32,788 bases of DNA from Ignavibacteriota bacterium (GCA_022616555.1 JAKEEG010000014.1:1-32788); one strand, 5' to 3'; shown: positions 1 through 8,737, numbered from the stretch's first letter. Notes: generated from the letters alone by a model not told the origin. Translations and numbers: made by a program.

Positions 1-602
1 AATCCAACGTTACGGAGAGGAGTTGATTCAACGATTACCCCACGAGCCGCAACCGCCTTTGCCAGTTCCGCAAGAATGGAAATACCCAACTGTTCCCGCT
101 CTGTCGAATAGAGCGCGCTGGCCTGAAAGCTTGCCGTTACGGAACGGCTGATGGAACGAAACTGCGGAACAAGGACGACGCCCTCATAGTCGCCGCCGAC
201 AATCGACTGATAGACTCTCGCGGCGGAATCGGGATTGAGACGGTACAAAACGCTGATCTCCAGTTCGATCGTGAGTCCTTCACGCGAAAGGACTCGCATG
301 GTTTCCTTGTGCTCTTTTGTTTGGACAGAATATTTATGAATCCGCGCAAAAGGGTTGACAATATTCACGCCTGCGGGCAGCGGGCGATCATTGACAGTGC
401 CCAAAAAATCCACCACCCCGACGTGCCCCGCAGGTACGACAGCGAAACACTGCGATAGAGCGACAATCGCAAAGAACACCATCACCACCAGGGCTATATT
501 GGACGTCGTACGGTACATCGCGTTAACAAGCATCCGTTTCTTTGCAGTTTGCCATGCAAAAAACGCAACAACGACAACTACCACACTCAGAATAAATAAC
601 AT
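1..602 (-). CDS. SPFH/Band 7 (prohibitin-like) membrane protein, 3' end cut by window edge
   Basis: An open frame runs from ATG at 602 to the window edge, about 200 codons, with no stop. The ATG follows a strong GGAGG ribosome site about six bases upstream. The protein starts with two hydrophobic segments (about residues 2-15 and 29-48), followed by a Band 7/SPFH beginning: VVPAGHVGVVDFLGTV, then LPAGVNIVNPFARIHKYSVQ, the EGLTIELEISVLYRL strand pair, and the helical part LGISILAELAKAVAARGV. SPFH proteins are membrane-anchored scaffolds that form large rings. The layout matches prohibitin-type members with an N-terminal anchor. The C-terminal coiled coil lies outside the window. Which SPFH subfamily it belongs to cannot be decided from this fragment. 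Confidence 0.85.
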   Translation of the reverse strand, partial: MLFILSVVVVVVAFFAWQTAKKRMLVNAMYRTTSNIALVVMVFFAIVALSQCFAVVPAGHVGVVDFLGTVNDRPLPAGVNIVNPFARIHKYSVQTKEHKETMRVLSREGLTIELEISVLYRLNPDSAARVYQSIVGGDYEGVVLVPQFRSISRSVTASFQASALYSTEREQLGISILAELAKAVAARGVIVESTPLRNVG

Positions 603-764
603 AACAGCCTCCTTTCAATAACGTGCAAAAAAACATTAATAGGACATTGAACCCTCGCAAGAGGTTCCCCTGTCCTATCTTTTATTTCAATCTGAAATCG
701 GAAATTCCTCTGAAGGAGTCCCTTTGGCAGAATTCCTTTATTCCGCACTCATCATTCTGCACTC

Positions 765-785
765 CCTGCCTACCGGCAGGTAGGC
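765..785. repeat. Short palindromic repeat, CTGCC/GGCAG family
   Basis: Two alternative hairpins overlap here: CCTGCC/GGCAGG (765-770 with 775-780) and GCCTACC/GGTAGGC (768-774 with 779-785). Related palindromes occur at 2668-2689, 8550-8566 and 27034-27072, always outside genes. This copy lies between the histidine kinase and the SPFH gene, both on the minus strand. Confidence 0.6.
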
Positions 786-795
786 GCATTCAACA

Positions 796-2604
796 TCAGC
801 CTTCCCCGCGCCGCACCGTGAATCGGAACGTGCTGCCTTTGCCCATTTCGCTTTCCACCCAGATGCGCCCCCCGTGCGCTTTGATGATCTCCGAACAGAT
901 CCATAGCCCCAACCCGGAACCTTTGATATCTTTCGCTTTGCCGTAATCGACGCGTGAAAACTTTTGGAACAGCCGCCCGATCTGGTCTGCGGGAATCCCC
1001 AGCCCTTGGTCGGTCACTGAAAATAACACCTGCTCAGCATCGCCTTCCAAGGGCACAACGTTTACCCTCACCTGCCCTCCGCCCGGCGAATACTTTACGG
1101 CGTTGGAGATGAGATTCTGCAACACCTGCCGCAGTTTCGTCTGGTCGCCACGGACATACGACGCGTTGATATCGACGGAGTATTCGAACTTGTGCCGAGA
1201 CGTAATCTTCGCCATCGAGAGCGCGTCTTTAATAACACCTTCGACATTGACAATTTTAAATTGGTATGTCAGTTGACCGGATTCGATTTTGGCGATTGAG
1301 AGCGTGTCTTCCGCCAGCTTGCTCAGCTTACCTGCCTGGTCAATAATAATAGACAGATACTCTCGATAGCGCTTTGAGGAGGTTGGATCGTCCTCTCGAA
1401 TGAGTGATTTCGCCGCAAGCATGATTGTCGAGAGCGGCGTCCGGAAATCGTGGGATACGATGCTCACAAATTCCGTTTTCAACTGGTCGTGCTCCAACAA
1501 CCGGTCGTTCGCGCGTTTGATTTCCTCGAACAACCTTGCGTTCTTGATCGCACCACCAATCTGGTCGCACAGCGTCTGTATTACGAGCACGTCCGCTTCG
1601 TCGAACGCGTTCGCGCGCGCCTCTTCTAAGTTCAGCACACCCACCACGACGCCATCAATCATGATTGGCGCGGCAAGCTCCGCACTCGTGTCTTGATATT
1701 GGTATGCAAGGTAACGACTATCTTTACGAACGTCGTTCACGAGCAAGTGACGGGCGTTGCTCGCCACCCAACCTATGATACCCTGGCTTACCGGCTGGCG
1801 GTAGCCGGTTGGGAGAAAATCACTGTAGCGCCCCGCTTGAGCTGCAAGCACCAACTCCTGCGACTCGTGGTCGAGCAGGAAAATCATGACGTCGAAATAA
1901 TTGAACTGCTTGCGAATGGTCTGTGCGGCGGAATCCAGCAGAGCCTCGGTTTCGACGGCAAACGTAAGATTGCGGGCGACGCGGTTCACCAGCTCGATCT
2001 GGTTTGCGCGTTTCTGCATTTTGTGCAACACGCCGGTATTCGCCAATGCAAGGGCTGTTTGCGTCCCCAGCAATTGCGCAAGCCATAAGTCGGTGTCTTC
2101 ATAACAATTCGGCACTACCGAACCAAATCCCACCGCACCAATGGTACTTTCGGTGGTTTTCATGGGCACGACGAGCACGGACTTGACGCCTTTTTCTTTC
2201 ATCGAGCGTTCGACAGCTGTGGGCGCGACCGGCAGAGAGTTCAAATCAACGCGCAGCGACGAGCCGTTGCTTAACACCCAGCCGGCGACGCCCTCATGCG
2301 ATGCGAATTGTGTCTGGTCGAGTATCATTGCTTCATCAGAAGAACAGATGCTATACACGTCGTACTGTGTCCGGTCGTTTTTCAGCAGGGAGACAAACGC
2401 GCATTCCCCCGGCATCACACGGTGAGCTTCGCTACGCAAGAGCTGCACGACTTCGTCCGCGGTTCGCACCGCGCCGATTTTCAGCGACAGCTCGCTCATC
2501 ATATTGATGCGCTTGCCGAATTCCTCAGCGGCTTCCAATCGCTGGGAAATGCCTTCCGGGGGCAATGAGTTGAGCTGGTTGGGAGGTTCTGTATTCACGT
2601 TCAT
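796..2604 (-). CDS. GAF-GAF sensor histidine kinase
   Basis: A 602-residue cytoplasmic sensor kinase with no membrane segment. Two GAF domains come first (about residues 40-190 and 205-355). The HisKA helix carries the phospho-acceptor in VSHDFRTPLS (His385). The ATPase domain keeps the N box (NLISNAVKYSP, about 497-507), the G1 box (DQGLGIP, 532-538) and the G2 box (GSGLGL, 562-567). GAF domains bind small ligands such as cyclic nucleotides, haem or NO; nothing in the sequence tells which. No response regulator is adjacent, so it is an orphan. The lone receiver protein at 14496 is a possible partner but is 12 kb away. The ATG at 2604 has no strong ribosome site. The function as a histidine kinase is secure; its signal and target are unknown. 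Confidence 0.95.
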   Translation of the reverse strand: MNVNTEPPNQLNSLPPEGISQRLEAAEEFGKRINMMSELSLKIGAVRTADEVVQLLRSEAHRVMPGECAFVSLLKNDRTQYDVYSICSSDEAMILDQTQFASHEGVAGWVLSNGSSLRVDLNSLPVAPTAVERSMKEKGVKSVLVVPMKTTESTIGAVGFGSVVPNCYEDTDLWLAQLLGTQTALALANTGVLHKMQKRANQIELVNRVARNLTFAVETEALLDSAAQTIRKQFNYFDVMIFLLDHESQELVLAAQAGRYSDFLPTGYRQPVSQGIIGWVASNARHLLVNDVRKDSRYLAYQYQDTSAELAAPIMIDGVVVGVLNLEEARANAFDEADVLVIQTLCDQIGGAIKNARLFEEIKRANDRLLEHDQLKTEFVSIVSHDFRTPLSTIMLAAKSLIREDDPTSSKRYREYLSIIIDQAGKLSKLAEDTLSIAKIESGQLTYQFKIVNVEGVIKDALSMAKITSRHKFEYSVDINASYVRGDQTKLRQVLQNLISNAVKYSPGGGQVRVNVVPLEGDAEQVLFSVTDQGLGIPADQIGRLFQKFSRVDYGKAKDIKGSGLGLWICSEIIKAHGGRIWVESEMGKGSTFRFTVRRGEG

Positions 2605-2655
2605 GAAAGTTTTTATATACTAACCGGGAATACTCTTGTAAAACTTTAAATTTAA

Positions 2656-2759
2656 TGTCATTCTGAGCCTGCCTGCCGGTAGGCAGGCGCAGCGAAGAAT
2701 CTAAACACTGAATTTAATCAAAACGGAGACCCTTCGTCGCTACGCTCCTCAGGATGACA
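2656..2759. repeat. Large imperfect inverted repeat (TGTCATTCTGAG type) with nested hairpin
   Basis: The ends TGTCATTCTGAG (2656-2667) and CTCAGGATGACA (2748-2759) are inverted copies with one mismatch. Inside the left arm a second palindrome of the CCTGCCGGTAGGCAGG type (2668-2689) splits the outer repeat. The element fills the gap between purM and the histidine kinase and could act as a terminator or RNA stabiliser, but no function is shown. Confidence 0.7.
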
Positions 2760-2794
2760 ATTCTTTCTTTTTTTAGGTACGGCTTCAGCATCAC

Positions 2795-3793
2795 TCACTT
2801 CCTTGCGACTTCACCCATCACAAACGGCTGTTCGTTCTTCTTTCGCAATGCGGCGATAACTTTATCGGCATCAGAGCGTTTAACAATCAATATCAAGCCG
2901 ATACCAAGATTGAATGTTCTTCGCATATCTTCTTCCGGAACCCCACCTGCTCGCTGGATGAGATTGAAAATCGCCGGACGCGTCCACGCGTTCCAATCGA
3001 TCTTTAACGCGAGGCTTTTCGGAACCACGCGCATCGTATTGCCTTCGATCCCGCCGCCGGTGATGTGGGACATCGCCTTCACCTTGAATCTCGATAGCAA
3101 CGGATAGACAGCTCTGTAATAAGAGCGATGCACGGCAAGCAGCGCGTCGCCAAGCGTTGTTCCCAATTCATCAGACGAATCATGCAACGAAAAATTTTTG
3201 AGAAGTGCTGCCCGGGCGAGCGAAAAGCCGTTGGTGTGCAAGCCCGTCGATGGAAGCCCAATTAATACATCGCCCGAAGCTACCTTTTTCCCATCTATAA
3301 TACTGTGCTGTGCGACAACCCCGACAATCGTGCCCGCAAGATCGTATTCGCCTTCGGCATAAATGCCCGGCATTTCCGCCGTTTCGCCGCCGATCAGCGC
3401 ACAGCCGTTTTCTTTACATGCTTTGACAAATCCCGAAATCACCTGCTCCCCCACTTCCGGATGCAGCTTCCCCGTCGCAAAATAATCGACAAAATACAAC
3501 GGTTTCGCGCCGCAAACAAGAATGTCATTCACACAGTGGTTCACAAGGTCCTGCCCCACTGTGTCGTGGCGGTTCATGACAAAAGCGATTTTGAGCTTCG
3601 TGCCTACGCCATCGACACTCGTCACCAGAACAGGATTTTTTATGCCTTTGAAGGATGCCTTGTAGAACGCCCCGAACATCCCAATATCCGCCAGCACGTT
3701 GCCGTTGAACGTGGAGCGCACGTTCTTCTTAATGCGGCGGACAAGCTCTTCGCCCGCTTCTATATCGACACCGGATTCTTTGTACGTCGTCAT
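2795..3793 (-). CDS. purM: Phosphoribosylformylglycinamidine cyclo-ligase (AIR synthetase)
   Basis: PurM carries out the fifth step of de novo purine synthesis, the ATP-dependent ring closure of FGAM to aminoimidazole ribotide, in the cytosol. The 332 residues match the usual length. Visible signatures are the N-terminal YKESGVDIEAG, the conserved VTSVDGVGTKLKIA segment, VNDILVCGAKPLYFVDYFA, the GGETAEMPGIY motif and the C-terminal SHITGGGIEGN glycine loop, all typical of the PurM/ThiL/HypE fold. It stands apart from other purine genes in this window and reads towards the histidine kinase, separated from it by a repeat. A purine-rich AGAG lies about 11 bases upstream of the ATG. Identification is very sure. 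Confidence 0.97.
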   Translation of the reverse strand: MTTYKESGVDIEAGEELVRRIKKNVRSTFNGNVLADIGMFGAFYKASFKGIKNPVLVTSVDGVGTKLKIAFVMNRHDTVGQDLVNHCVNDILVCGAKPLYFVDYFATGKLHPEVGEQVISGFVKACKENGCALIGGETAEMPGIYAEGEYDLAGTIVGVVAQHSIIDGKKVASGDVLIGLPSTGLHTNGFSLARAALLKNFSLHDSSDELGTTLGDALLAVHRSYYRAVYPLLSRFKVKAMSHITGGGIEGNTMRVVPKSLALKIDWNAWTRPAIFNLIQRAGGVPEEDMRRTFNLGIGLILIVKRSDADKVIAALRKKNEQPFVMGEVARK

Positions 3794-3859
3794 GCAAATT
3801 TTTCTCTGAAGAACAAAGATACTTTTTTTTTAGGGGTTGAACAAGGGAAATCGGGTTCA

Positions 3860-3989
3860 AAATTTCGTCGCAAGGCAAAACGACACTTGGTTGTGGTGTC
3901 AGGAGTTTCCTCCTGACACAAAGGACTTTCGTTCGGTCAGGACGTAAGTCCTGACCGCATACAAATTTCATCTCGGACAAAACGACACT
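3860..3989. repeat. Direct repeats flanking two perfect hairpins
   Basis: Two perfect hairpins stand side by side: GTGTCAGGAG/CTCCTGACAC (3896-3919, 10 bp) and GGTCAGGAC/GTCCTGACC (3935-3956, 9 bp). They are flanked by imperfect direct repeats (3860-3887 and 3963-3989) that share AAATTTC at one end and AAAACGACACT at the other. The block sits in the divergent gap between purM and the FAH gene. It looks like a small mobile or amplified palindromic unit. Confidence 0.6.
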
Positions 3990-4014
3990 ATAGAAGGCGT
4001 TCCCGATTCCATCC

Positions 4015-4043
4015 TTGCATAATTCTCCTCGCTTCGGTATATT
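4015..4043 (+). promoter_or_regulatory. Sigma70-like promoter of the FAH-family gene
   Basis: TTGCAT (4015-4020), a 17-base spacer and TATATT (4038-4043) predict transcription from about 4050, leaving a leader of about 27 bases before the ATG at 4077. Confidence 0.5.
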
Positions 4044-4076
4044 GGCTCAACACTCGCTCTTAACATCTCAATACGC

Positions 4077-4748
4077 ATGCGCACCGTCGAACTCGAAGGC
4101 AGTCCTGAACCCATTCGCGCCGGCACAATTATCTGCATCGGGCGAAATTATGCTGAACACGCAAAAGAAATGAAGTCGGACGTTCCGACGTCGCCCATTT
4201 TTTTTCTGAAACCCGCCAGCGCTCTGATTCATGACGGCGAAGCGATCGTCCTCCCATCCGTCAGCAAAGACGTTCATCACGAAGTCGAGATGACCGTGCT
4301 CATCGGCAAGGGCGGCAAGAATATATCGCGCGACGCCGCGTTGGATCACGTCGCCGGCTATGGCATAGGATTGGATATGACGCTGCGCGACATCCAAGCC
4401 GAAGCCAAGAAGAAAGGCTTGCCGTGGGCGCTTGCGAAAGGTTTCGACACATCCGCGCCCATCTCGCGCTTCGTTTCCGCTTCGAAAGTCCCTAACCCGC
4501 AAGCGATGACCGTCGAGCTGAGCGTAAACGGCACAGCGCGGCAGAAAGAAACAACCGCACAATTAATTTTCCCCGTGCAGCATCTTATCGCGTACCTCTC
4601 GCAGTTCATCACGCTCGAGCGCGGCGACATCATTTACACGGGAACCCCCGAAGGTGTTGCTCAAGTTCATCCCGGCGATACGCTCTCCGCTTTCCTCAAA
4701 AATGGCTCAGGGAAAACGCTTACATCCTTAACCGTGAGGGTGCAGTAG
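4077..4748 (+). CDS. Fumarylacetoacetate hydrolase (FAH) family protein
   Basis: A 223-residue protein of the short FAH family, which includes acylpyruvate hydrolases, oxaloacetate decarboxylases and 2-hydroxyhepta-2,4-diene-1,7-dioate isomerases. Family signatures are IICIGRNYAEHAKEM near the N terminus, PIFFLKPASALI, the metal-binding acidic stretch HHEVEMTVLIGKGG, GYGIGLDMTLRDIQ, KGFDTSAPIS and the closing ITLERGDIIYTGTPEGV. The length and these motifs are closest to FAHD1/YcgM-like enzymes. The substrate cannot be read from the sequence. The stop is two bases before the next ATG, so it is probably co-transcribed and translationally coupled with the small membrane protein downstream. Confidence 0.93.
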   Translation: MRTVELEGSPEPIRAGTIICIGRNYAEHAKEMKSDVPTSPIFFLKPASALIHDGEAIVLPSVSKDVHHEVEMTVLIGKGGKNISRDAALDHVAGYGIGLDMTLRDIQAEAKKKGLPWALAKGFDTSAPISRFVSASKVPNPQAMTVELSVNGTARQKETTAQLIFPVQHLIAYLSQFITLERGDIIYTGTPEGVAQVHPGDTLSAFLKNGSGKTLTSLTVRVQ

Positions 4749-4750
4749 GG

Positions 4751-5137
4751 ATGGCGTTTCTCGAAAAAGCGAAGCAGTTCTTTAAGACGTACTGGACTGC
4801 TATCCTGGCGTGGGTGATAATTATCGTCGGCGTGGAGATTGGGTTGTATTATGGTTTTGACGAGGGGATTCTGACCATGATCGCACTCATCGTCGGGTTC
4901 CTCGGACAAGCATTCGCCGCGCTGATTGCATGGATCGGGTTAGTTCCTCTCATCGGGCCGCTCGCCGCGAAAGTTCTCTCCCTTCCCTTCATCTGGCTGC
5001 TCAATGGTATCGGCTATCTCGTCACCATCGTCGCGATCAAGCGCGGATATCCCAAGGAAGTCCTCAACTACCGCGTTCTCACCATTACCCTGCTCGTCGG
5101 TATTACCATCGGCTATATTCTCGGGAAAGTTATCTAA
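4751..5137 (+). CDS. Small multi-spanning membrane protein of unknown function
   Basis: A 128-residue, very hydrophobic protein with three or four likely membrane helices: AILAWVIIIVGVEIGLYYG, ILTMIALIVGFLGQAFAALI (possibly two with the following segment) and the final VLTITLLVGITIGYILGKV. A short basic N terminus (EKAKQFFKTY) precedes the first helix. I do not recognise the family. It begins two bases after the FAH stop and ends before a clear terminator, so the two genes form a small operon. The pairing alone does not give a function. Confidence 0.8.
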   Translation: MAFLEKAKQFFKTYWTAILAWVIIIVGVEIGLYYGFDEGILTMIALIVGFLGQAFAALIAWIGLVPLIGPLAAKVLSLPFIWLLNGIGYLVTIVAIKRGYPKEVLNYRVLTITLLVGITIGYILGKVI

Positions 5138-5230
5138 TTCAGATTTTTGTCCCCCTCCATGAGGGGGATAAAGTGGGAGGAACACGTTTCCTTCATTGAT
5201 TTCCTCTCTGAAATTTCGTTAATTAAAAAA

Positions 5231-5252
5231 GGTAGCCGCGCGCTACCTTTTT
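5231..5252. terminator. Rho-independent terminator after the FAH operon
   Basis: GGTAGC and GCTACC (5231-5236, 5242-5247) form a stem followed by five T residues. An A run on the other side makes it look usable in both directions. Confidence 0.85.
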
Positions 5253-5267
5253 GTTTAATCTAGAAAT

Positions 5268-5372
5268 ATGACGCTGAAAAAGCGGATTTAAAAACAGATG
5301 TACACGGATAAGGCATTTTTATTATAAATCCTTATCTGTTTTTATCCGGCTTTGTTCCGCCTTTTCCGCGTT
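5268..5372. repeat. AT-rich inverted repeat upstream of valS
   Basis: Segments such as AAAAACAGAT with GGATAAG (left) and CTTATCTGTTTTTATCC (right) are inverted copies. The element has the same wording (GCGGATTTAAA, TTCCGCGT) as the inverted repeat at 9093-9187 and the fragment at 20655-20700. It occupies the region just ahead of valS. Confidence 0.55.
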
Positions 5373-5388
5373 CCATTTTTCATATATA

Positions 5389-8118
5389 ATGAACGAACTA
5401 CCGAAAGCATACAACCCCAAAGACGTCGAAGACAAGTGGTATTCCTACTGGGAATCCCACAACCTCTTCCATGCGAGCGTTAATAAAGACAAGACGCCGT
5501 ACACCGTTGTCATCCCGCCGCCGAACATCACCGGCATACTCACGATGGGGCACGTACTGAATAACACCATTCAGGACATTCTCATCCGCTGGAAGCGCAT
5601 GCAGGGGTACGAGGCGTGTTGGATCCCCGGCACCGACCACGCGGGCATCGCCACACAGAACGTGGTGGAGAAAACGCTCGCCAAGGAAGGCACCAATCGC
5701 CACCAACTTGGACGCGAAAAATTCCTCGAGCGCGTGTGGGCATGGAAAAAAGAATACGGCGGCACGATCATCAAGCAACTGCGGAAACTCGGCACGTCGT
5801 GCGACTGGCAACGCGAGCGCTTCACGATGGATGAAGGACTCTCCAACGCTGTGAAGGAAATCTTCATTCATCTTTTTGATAAGGGGCTCGTCTATCGCGG
5901 CAAGTACATTGTCAATTGGTGCCCATTCCATCTTACTGCACTAAGCGATGATGAAGTGGAACATTCCGAATCGCAGGGCAACCTCTGGCACATCAAGTAT
6001 CCGTTTGATGGTTCAGCCGACTTCGCCGTCGTCGCCACGACGCGGCCCGAAACGATGCTGGGCGACGTCGCCATCGCCGTCAACCCGAAAGACGAGCGCT
6101 ACAAAAAGCTCATCGGCAAGCACGCTATCCTCCCGATTGTCGGGCGTAAAATCCCCATCATCGCGGATGATTTTGTGGACGCGGAATTCGGCACGGGCAT
6201 GGTGAAGGTCACTCCGGCGCACGACCAGAACGACTTCCTGATGGGACAGCGACACGAGCTGCCTCAGATTAACATCTTCGAAGAAGACGGCAGGCTCAAT
6301 TCGTCTGTGCCGAAACAGTACGAGGGCATGGACCGCTTTGAGTGCCGCAAACAGATTGTGAAAGACCTCGAGGCGCAGGGCTTGCTGCTCAAAACCGAGC
6401 CGCACACGAACAACATCGGCCGCTGCTACCGGTGCAATACTATTATCGAGCCGTATATTTCCGACCAGTGGTTCGTGAAAATGAAGCCGCTCGCCATGCC
6501 CGCCCTGCGCGTGGTGCACGAAGGCAAAGTGCGCTTCCACCCTGAACGCTGGGTAAAAGTCTACGAGCACTGGATGACGAACATCCGCGATTGGTGTATC
6601 TCACGGCAGTTGTGGTGGGGACATCGTATTCCCGTTTTCTACGCACCGGACGGCACGTACACTGCCGCACGCAGCGAAGCCGAAGCTCGCACGAAGCTTA
6701 AGCTCAGTGCGAACATCGCATTGCGTCAAGACGAAGACGTGCTCGATACGTGGTTCTCGTCGTGGCTGTGGCCCTTCTCCACGCTCGGCTGGCCCGAGGA
6801 AACGCCGCAAGTCAAAGAGGATTTGCGCTATTTTAATCCCACCGACACACTCGTCACGGGACCCGATATTATTTTCTTCTGGGTCGCCCGGATGATCATG
6901 GCGAACATCGAAGTGATGAAAGGCATGCCCGATAAGAACGGCAAGCAACGGAGTAAGAGTGAAGACCTGGTGCCGTTCCGCGATGTGTATTTCACGAGCA
7001 TCATCCGCGACGCGCAGGGACGCAAGATGAGCAAGTCGCTCGGCAACTCCCCCGACCCGCTGGATGTCATCAACGAGTACGGCGCGGACGCATTGCGCTT
7101 TACGATTGCGTATCTTTCACCATTAGGACAGGATGTACTGTTTTCCACTGAGAAATGTGAGCTGGGCAGGAATTTCGCCAACAAGATTTGGAACGCGGGC
7201 CGGTTTTTGCTGATGAATAAAGCTGAGCTTGCAGGAGAGACAAACCTTAATCTTGACAAGCTCTCAACCGAACATTTAGATTTAGCCGACAAGTGGATTC
7301 TCTCACGCCTCAATCACGCCATACGTGATTACAACGATTCGCTCAATAATTTTCGTATTAATGAATCGACAAAGGTGCTGTACGATTTCATCTGGCATGA
7401 CTTCTGCGATTGGTACGTGGAGTTGGTGAAAACGCGATTTTATGGCGACGAGCCTGCCGAAGTAAAGCGAGCGGTCGTCCAGCGCGCATTGTGGGTCTTC
7501 GACCGGGCGCTGAGGCTCCTGCACCCACACATGCCATTCCTGAGCGAAGAGCTCTGGCAGCACCTCGCTGATAGGAACAGCGCCAGCCTGATGCGTGCGG
7601 AGTTCCCTGTCGCGGACGAAAAGCTTATAGACGAGAAAACAGAATCGGATATGGCGTTTGTGCAGAGTGTCATCAACGCTGTGCGGAATATCCGCGGCGA
7701 GAACAACGTGCCGCCCTCGAAGGAAATCCGGTTGCAAGTCCTCGCCGCCAAAAACGATCGTGGATCCGTGATTCAAACCTACGGCGCATATCTCAAAAAG
7801 CTCGGCAGAGTTCAGGAAATTGAGAGCATCACCGCCTCTACAAAGCCAAAGCTTGCTTCCAGCGCGGTAGTCGACGGCATTGAACTTTTTGTGCCTTTGG
7901 AAGGGTTAATCGACGTGGGTGCGGAGCGCCAGCGGCTTGAGAAAGAAATCGCCCGCCTGCAAGGATTGGTTGAGAGCATTGAAAAGAAACTCAGTAACCC
8001 GCAATTCGTCGAGCGCGCGCCTAAAGACGTTGTCCAGAAGGAGCGCGAGAAACAATCGAGCTTCAAAACGAATTTGGAGAAGCTACAACAGAATTTGAAG
8101 CAGTTACCGACCTCATAG
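5389..8118 (+). CDS. valS: Valyl-tRNA synthetase
   Basis: ValS charges tRNA-Val with valine and edits mischarged threonine. The 909 residues fit the bacterial enzyme. The class I signature HIGH appears as PPPNITGILTMGHV (residues 43-56) and the KMSKS loop as GRKMSKSLGNSPDP (KMSKS at 546-550). The large editing insertion (CP1) lies between them, with TTRPETMLGDVAIAVNP. The anticodon-binding domain follows, and the last 60 or so residues form the ValS-type coiled coil (ERQRLEKEIARLQGLV). The start at 5389 gives the normal N terminus (YNPKDVEDKWYSYW). It appears to be a single-gene unit. Identification is certain. Confidence 0.98.
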   Translation: MNELPKAYNPKDVEDKWYSYWESHNLFHASVNKDKTPYTVVIPPPNITGILTMGHVLNNTIQDILIRWKRMQGYEACWIPGTDHAGIATQNVVEKTLAKEGTNRHQLGREKFLERVWAWKKEYGGTIIKQLRKLGTSCDWQRERFTMDEGLSNAVKEIFIHLFDKGLVYRGKYIVNWCPFHLTALSDDEVEHSESQGNLWHIKYPFDGSADFAVVATTRPETMLGDVAIAVNPKDERYKKLIGKHAILPIVGRKIPIIADDFVDAEFGTGMVKVTPAHDQNDFLMGQRHELPQINIFEEDGRLNSSVPKQYEGMDRFECRKQIVKDLEAQGLLLKTEPHTNNIGRCYRCNTIIEPYISDQWFVKMKPLAMPALRVVHEGKVRFHPERWVKVYEHWMTNIRDWCISRQLWWGHRIPVFYAPDGTYTAARSEAEARTKLKLSANIALRQDEDVLDTWFSSWLWPFSTLGWPEETPQVKEDLRYFNPTDTLVTGPDIIFFWVARMIMANIEVMKGMPDKNGKQRSKSEDLVPFRDVYFTSIIRDAQGRKMSKSLGNSPDPLDVINEYGADALRFTIAYLSPLGQDVLFSTEKCELGRNFANKIWNAGRFLLMNKAELAGETNLNLDKLSTEHLDLADKWILSRLNHAIRDYNDSLNNFRINESTKVLYDFIWHDFCDWYVELVKTRFYGDEPAEVKRAVVQRALWVFDRALRLLHPHMPFLSEELWQHLADRNSASLMRAEFPVADEKLIDEKTESDMAFVQSVINAVRNIRGENNVPPSKEIRLQVLAAKNDRGSVIQTYGAYLKKLGRVQEIESITASTKPKLASSAVVDGIELFVPLEGLIDVGAERQRLEKEIARLQGLVESIEKKLSNPQFVERAPKDVVQKEREKQSSFKTNLEKLQQNLKQLPTS

Positions 8119-8145
8119 AACAACTACTACCAGCGAGGTACTAAC

Positions 8146-8526
8146 ATGCCAACCATTTGCATTGTGTTTTATTATTTGATAGCAACAGCATGGAGCGTAT
8201 TTCAATATTACGCAGGTCGTACTTATGGACTATTCATTATTGATTCTACCGACCATAAGTTAAAAATCAGCAGTACTAAAGAAATATTATGGCTTGGGGC
8301 ATCATCAAGGGATCGAAAATGGGCATATGGTTTTCAACATGGAGCGTTTTATTTTATTTGTACATTCTCAGGTTTTGTTTCATTGAATATTGCTTATTTG
8401 ATGTGGTGCGAAAACTATAACTGGGAAAATCTATCCACCGTTTTTGTTTTACTTTGTATTTATTCTGTCGTAGGCATTTCTGGAGGCCTACCACGTATTC
8501 TTTTTTTGGGTAAATGGCCTGGGTAG
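8146..8526 (+). CDS. AT-rich small membrane protein, unknown
   Basis: A 126-residue protein with three likely membrane helices: a first near residues 2-20, a second in HGAFYFICTFSGFVSLNIAYLMW and a third in LSTVFVLLCIYSVVGISGGL. The ATG follows GAGG by about eight bases, which supports translation. The stretch is clearly more AT-rich than valS before it, with many TTT, ATT and TAT codons, and so looks acquired or under weak selection. I recognise no family. It begins 27 bases after valS and is followed by a repeat cluster. Confidence 0.65.
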   Translation: MPTICIVFYYLIATAWSVFQYYAGRTYGLFIIDSTDHKLKISSTKEILWLGASSRDRKWAYGFQHGAFYFICTFSGFVSLNIAYLMWCENYNWENLSTVFVLLCIYSVVGISGGLPRILFLGKWPG

Positions 8527-8606
8527 CCAGCATAACCGTAAACGGTCATGCCTGCCGGTGGCAGGCTCAACGAACAAAGTCCAATAAATTGGACTCATGT
8601 AGAAGC

Positions 8607-8727
8607 CGTCTCAAAAATACTCTAAATCTGTCATTGCGAGCGTTTTTCAGCGAAGCAATCTCGTTTTAATTCGGCGGTTAGATTGCTTCGGCACAAAGCG
8701 CCTCGCAATGACAATTATTTTGAGACG
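8607..8727. repeat. MITE-like inverted repeat containing TCATTGCGAG / CTCGCAATGA
   Basis: The outer ends CGTCTCAAAAATA (8607-8619) and TATTTTGAGACG (8716-8727) are inverted copies. Inside, TGTCATTGCGAG (8629-8640) faces CTCGCAATGACA (8702-8713). GCGAAGCAATCTCG faces GATTGCTTCG near the centre. The whole 121 bp folds on itself. It ends 11 bases before the YjbR start. TCATTGCGAG-type intergenic repeats are, from memory, common in several bacterial phyla. Confidence 0.75.
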
Positions 8728-8737
8728 TAAAAAAAAT

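Noticed and set aside
1400-2568. Several plus-strand frames opposite the histidine kinase
   Set aside because: They are antisense shadows of an intact, well-conserved kinase gene and show no domain features.
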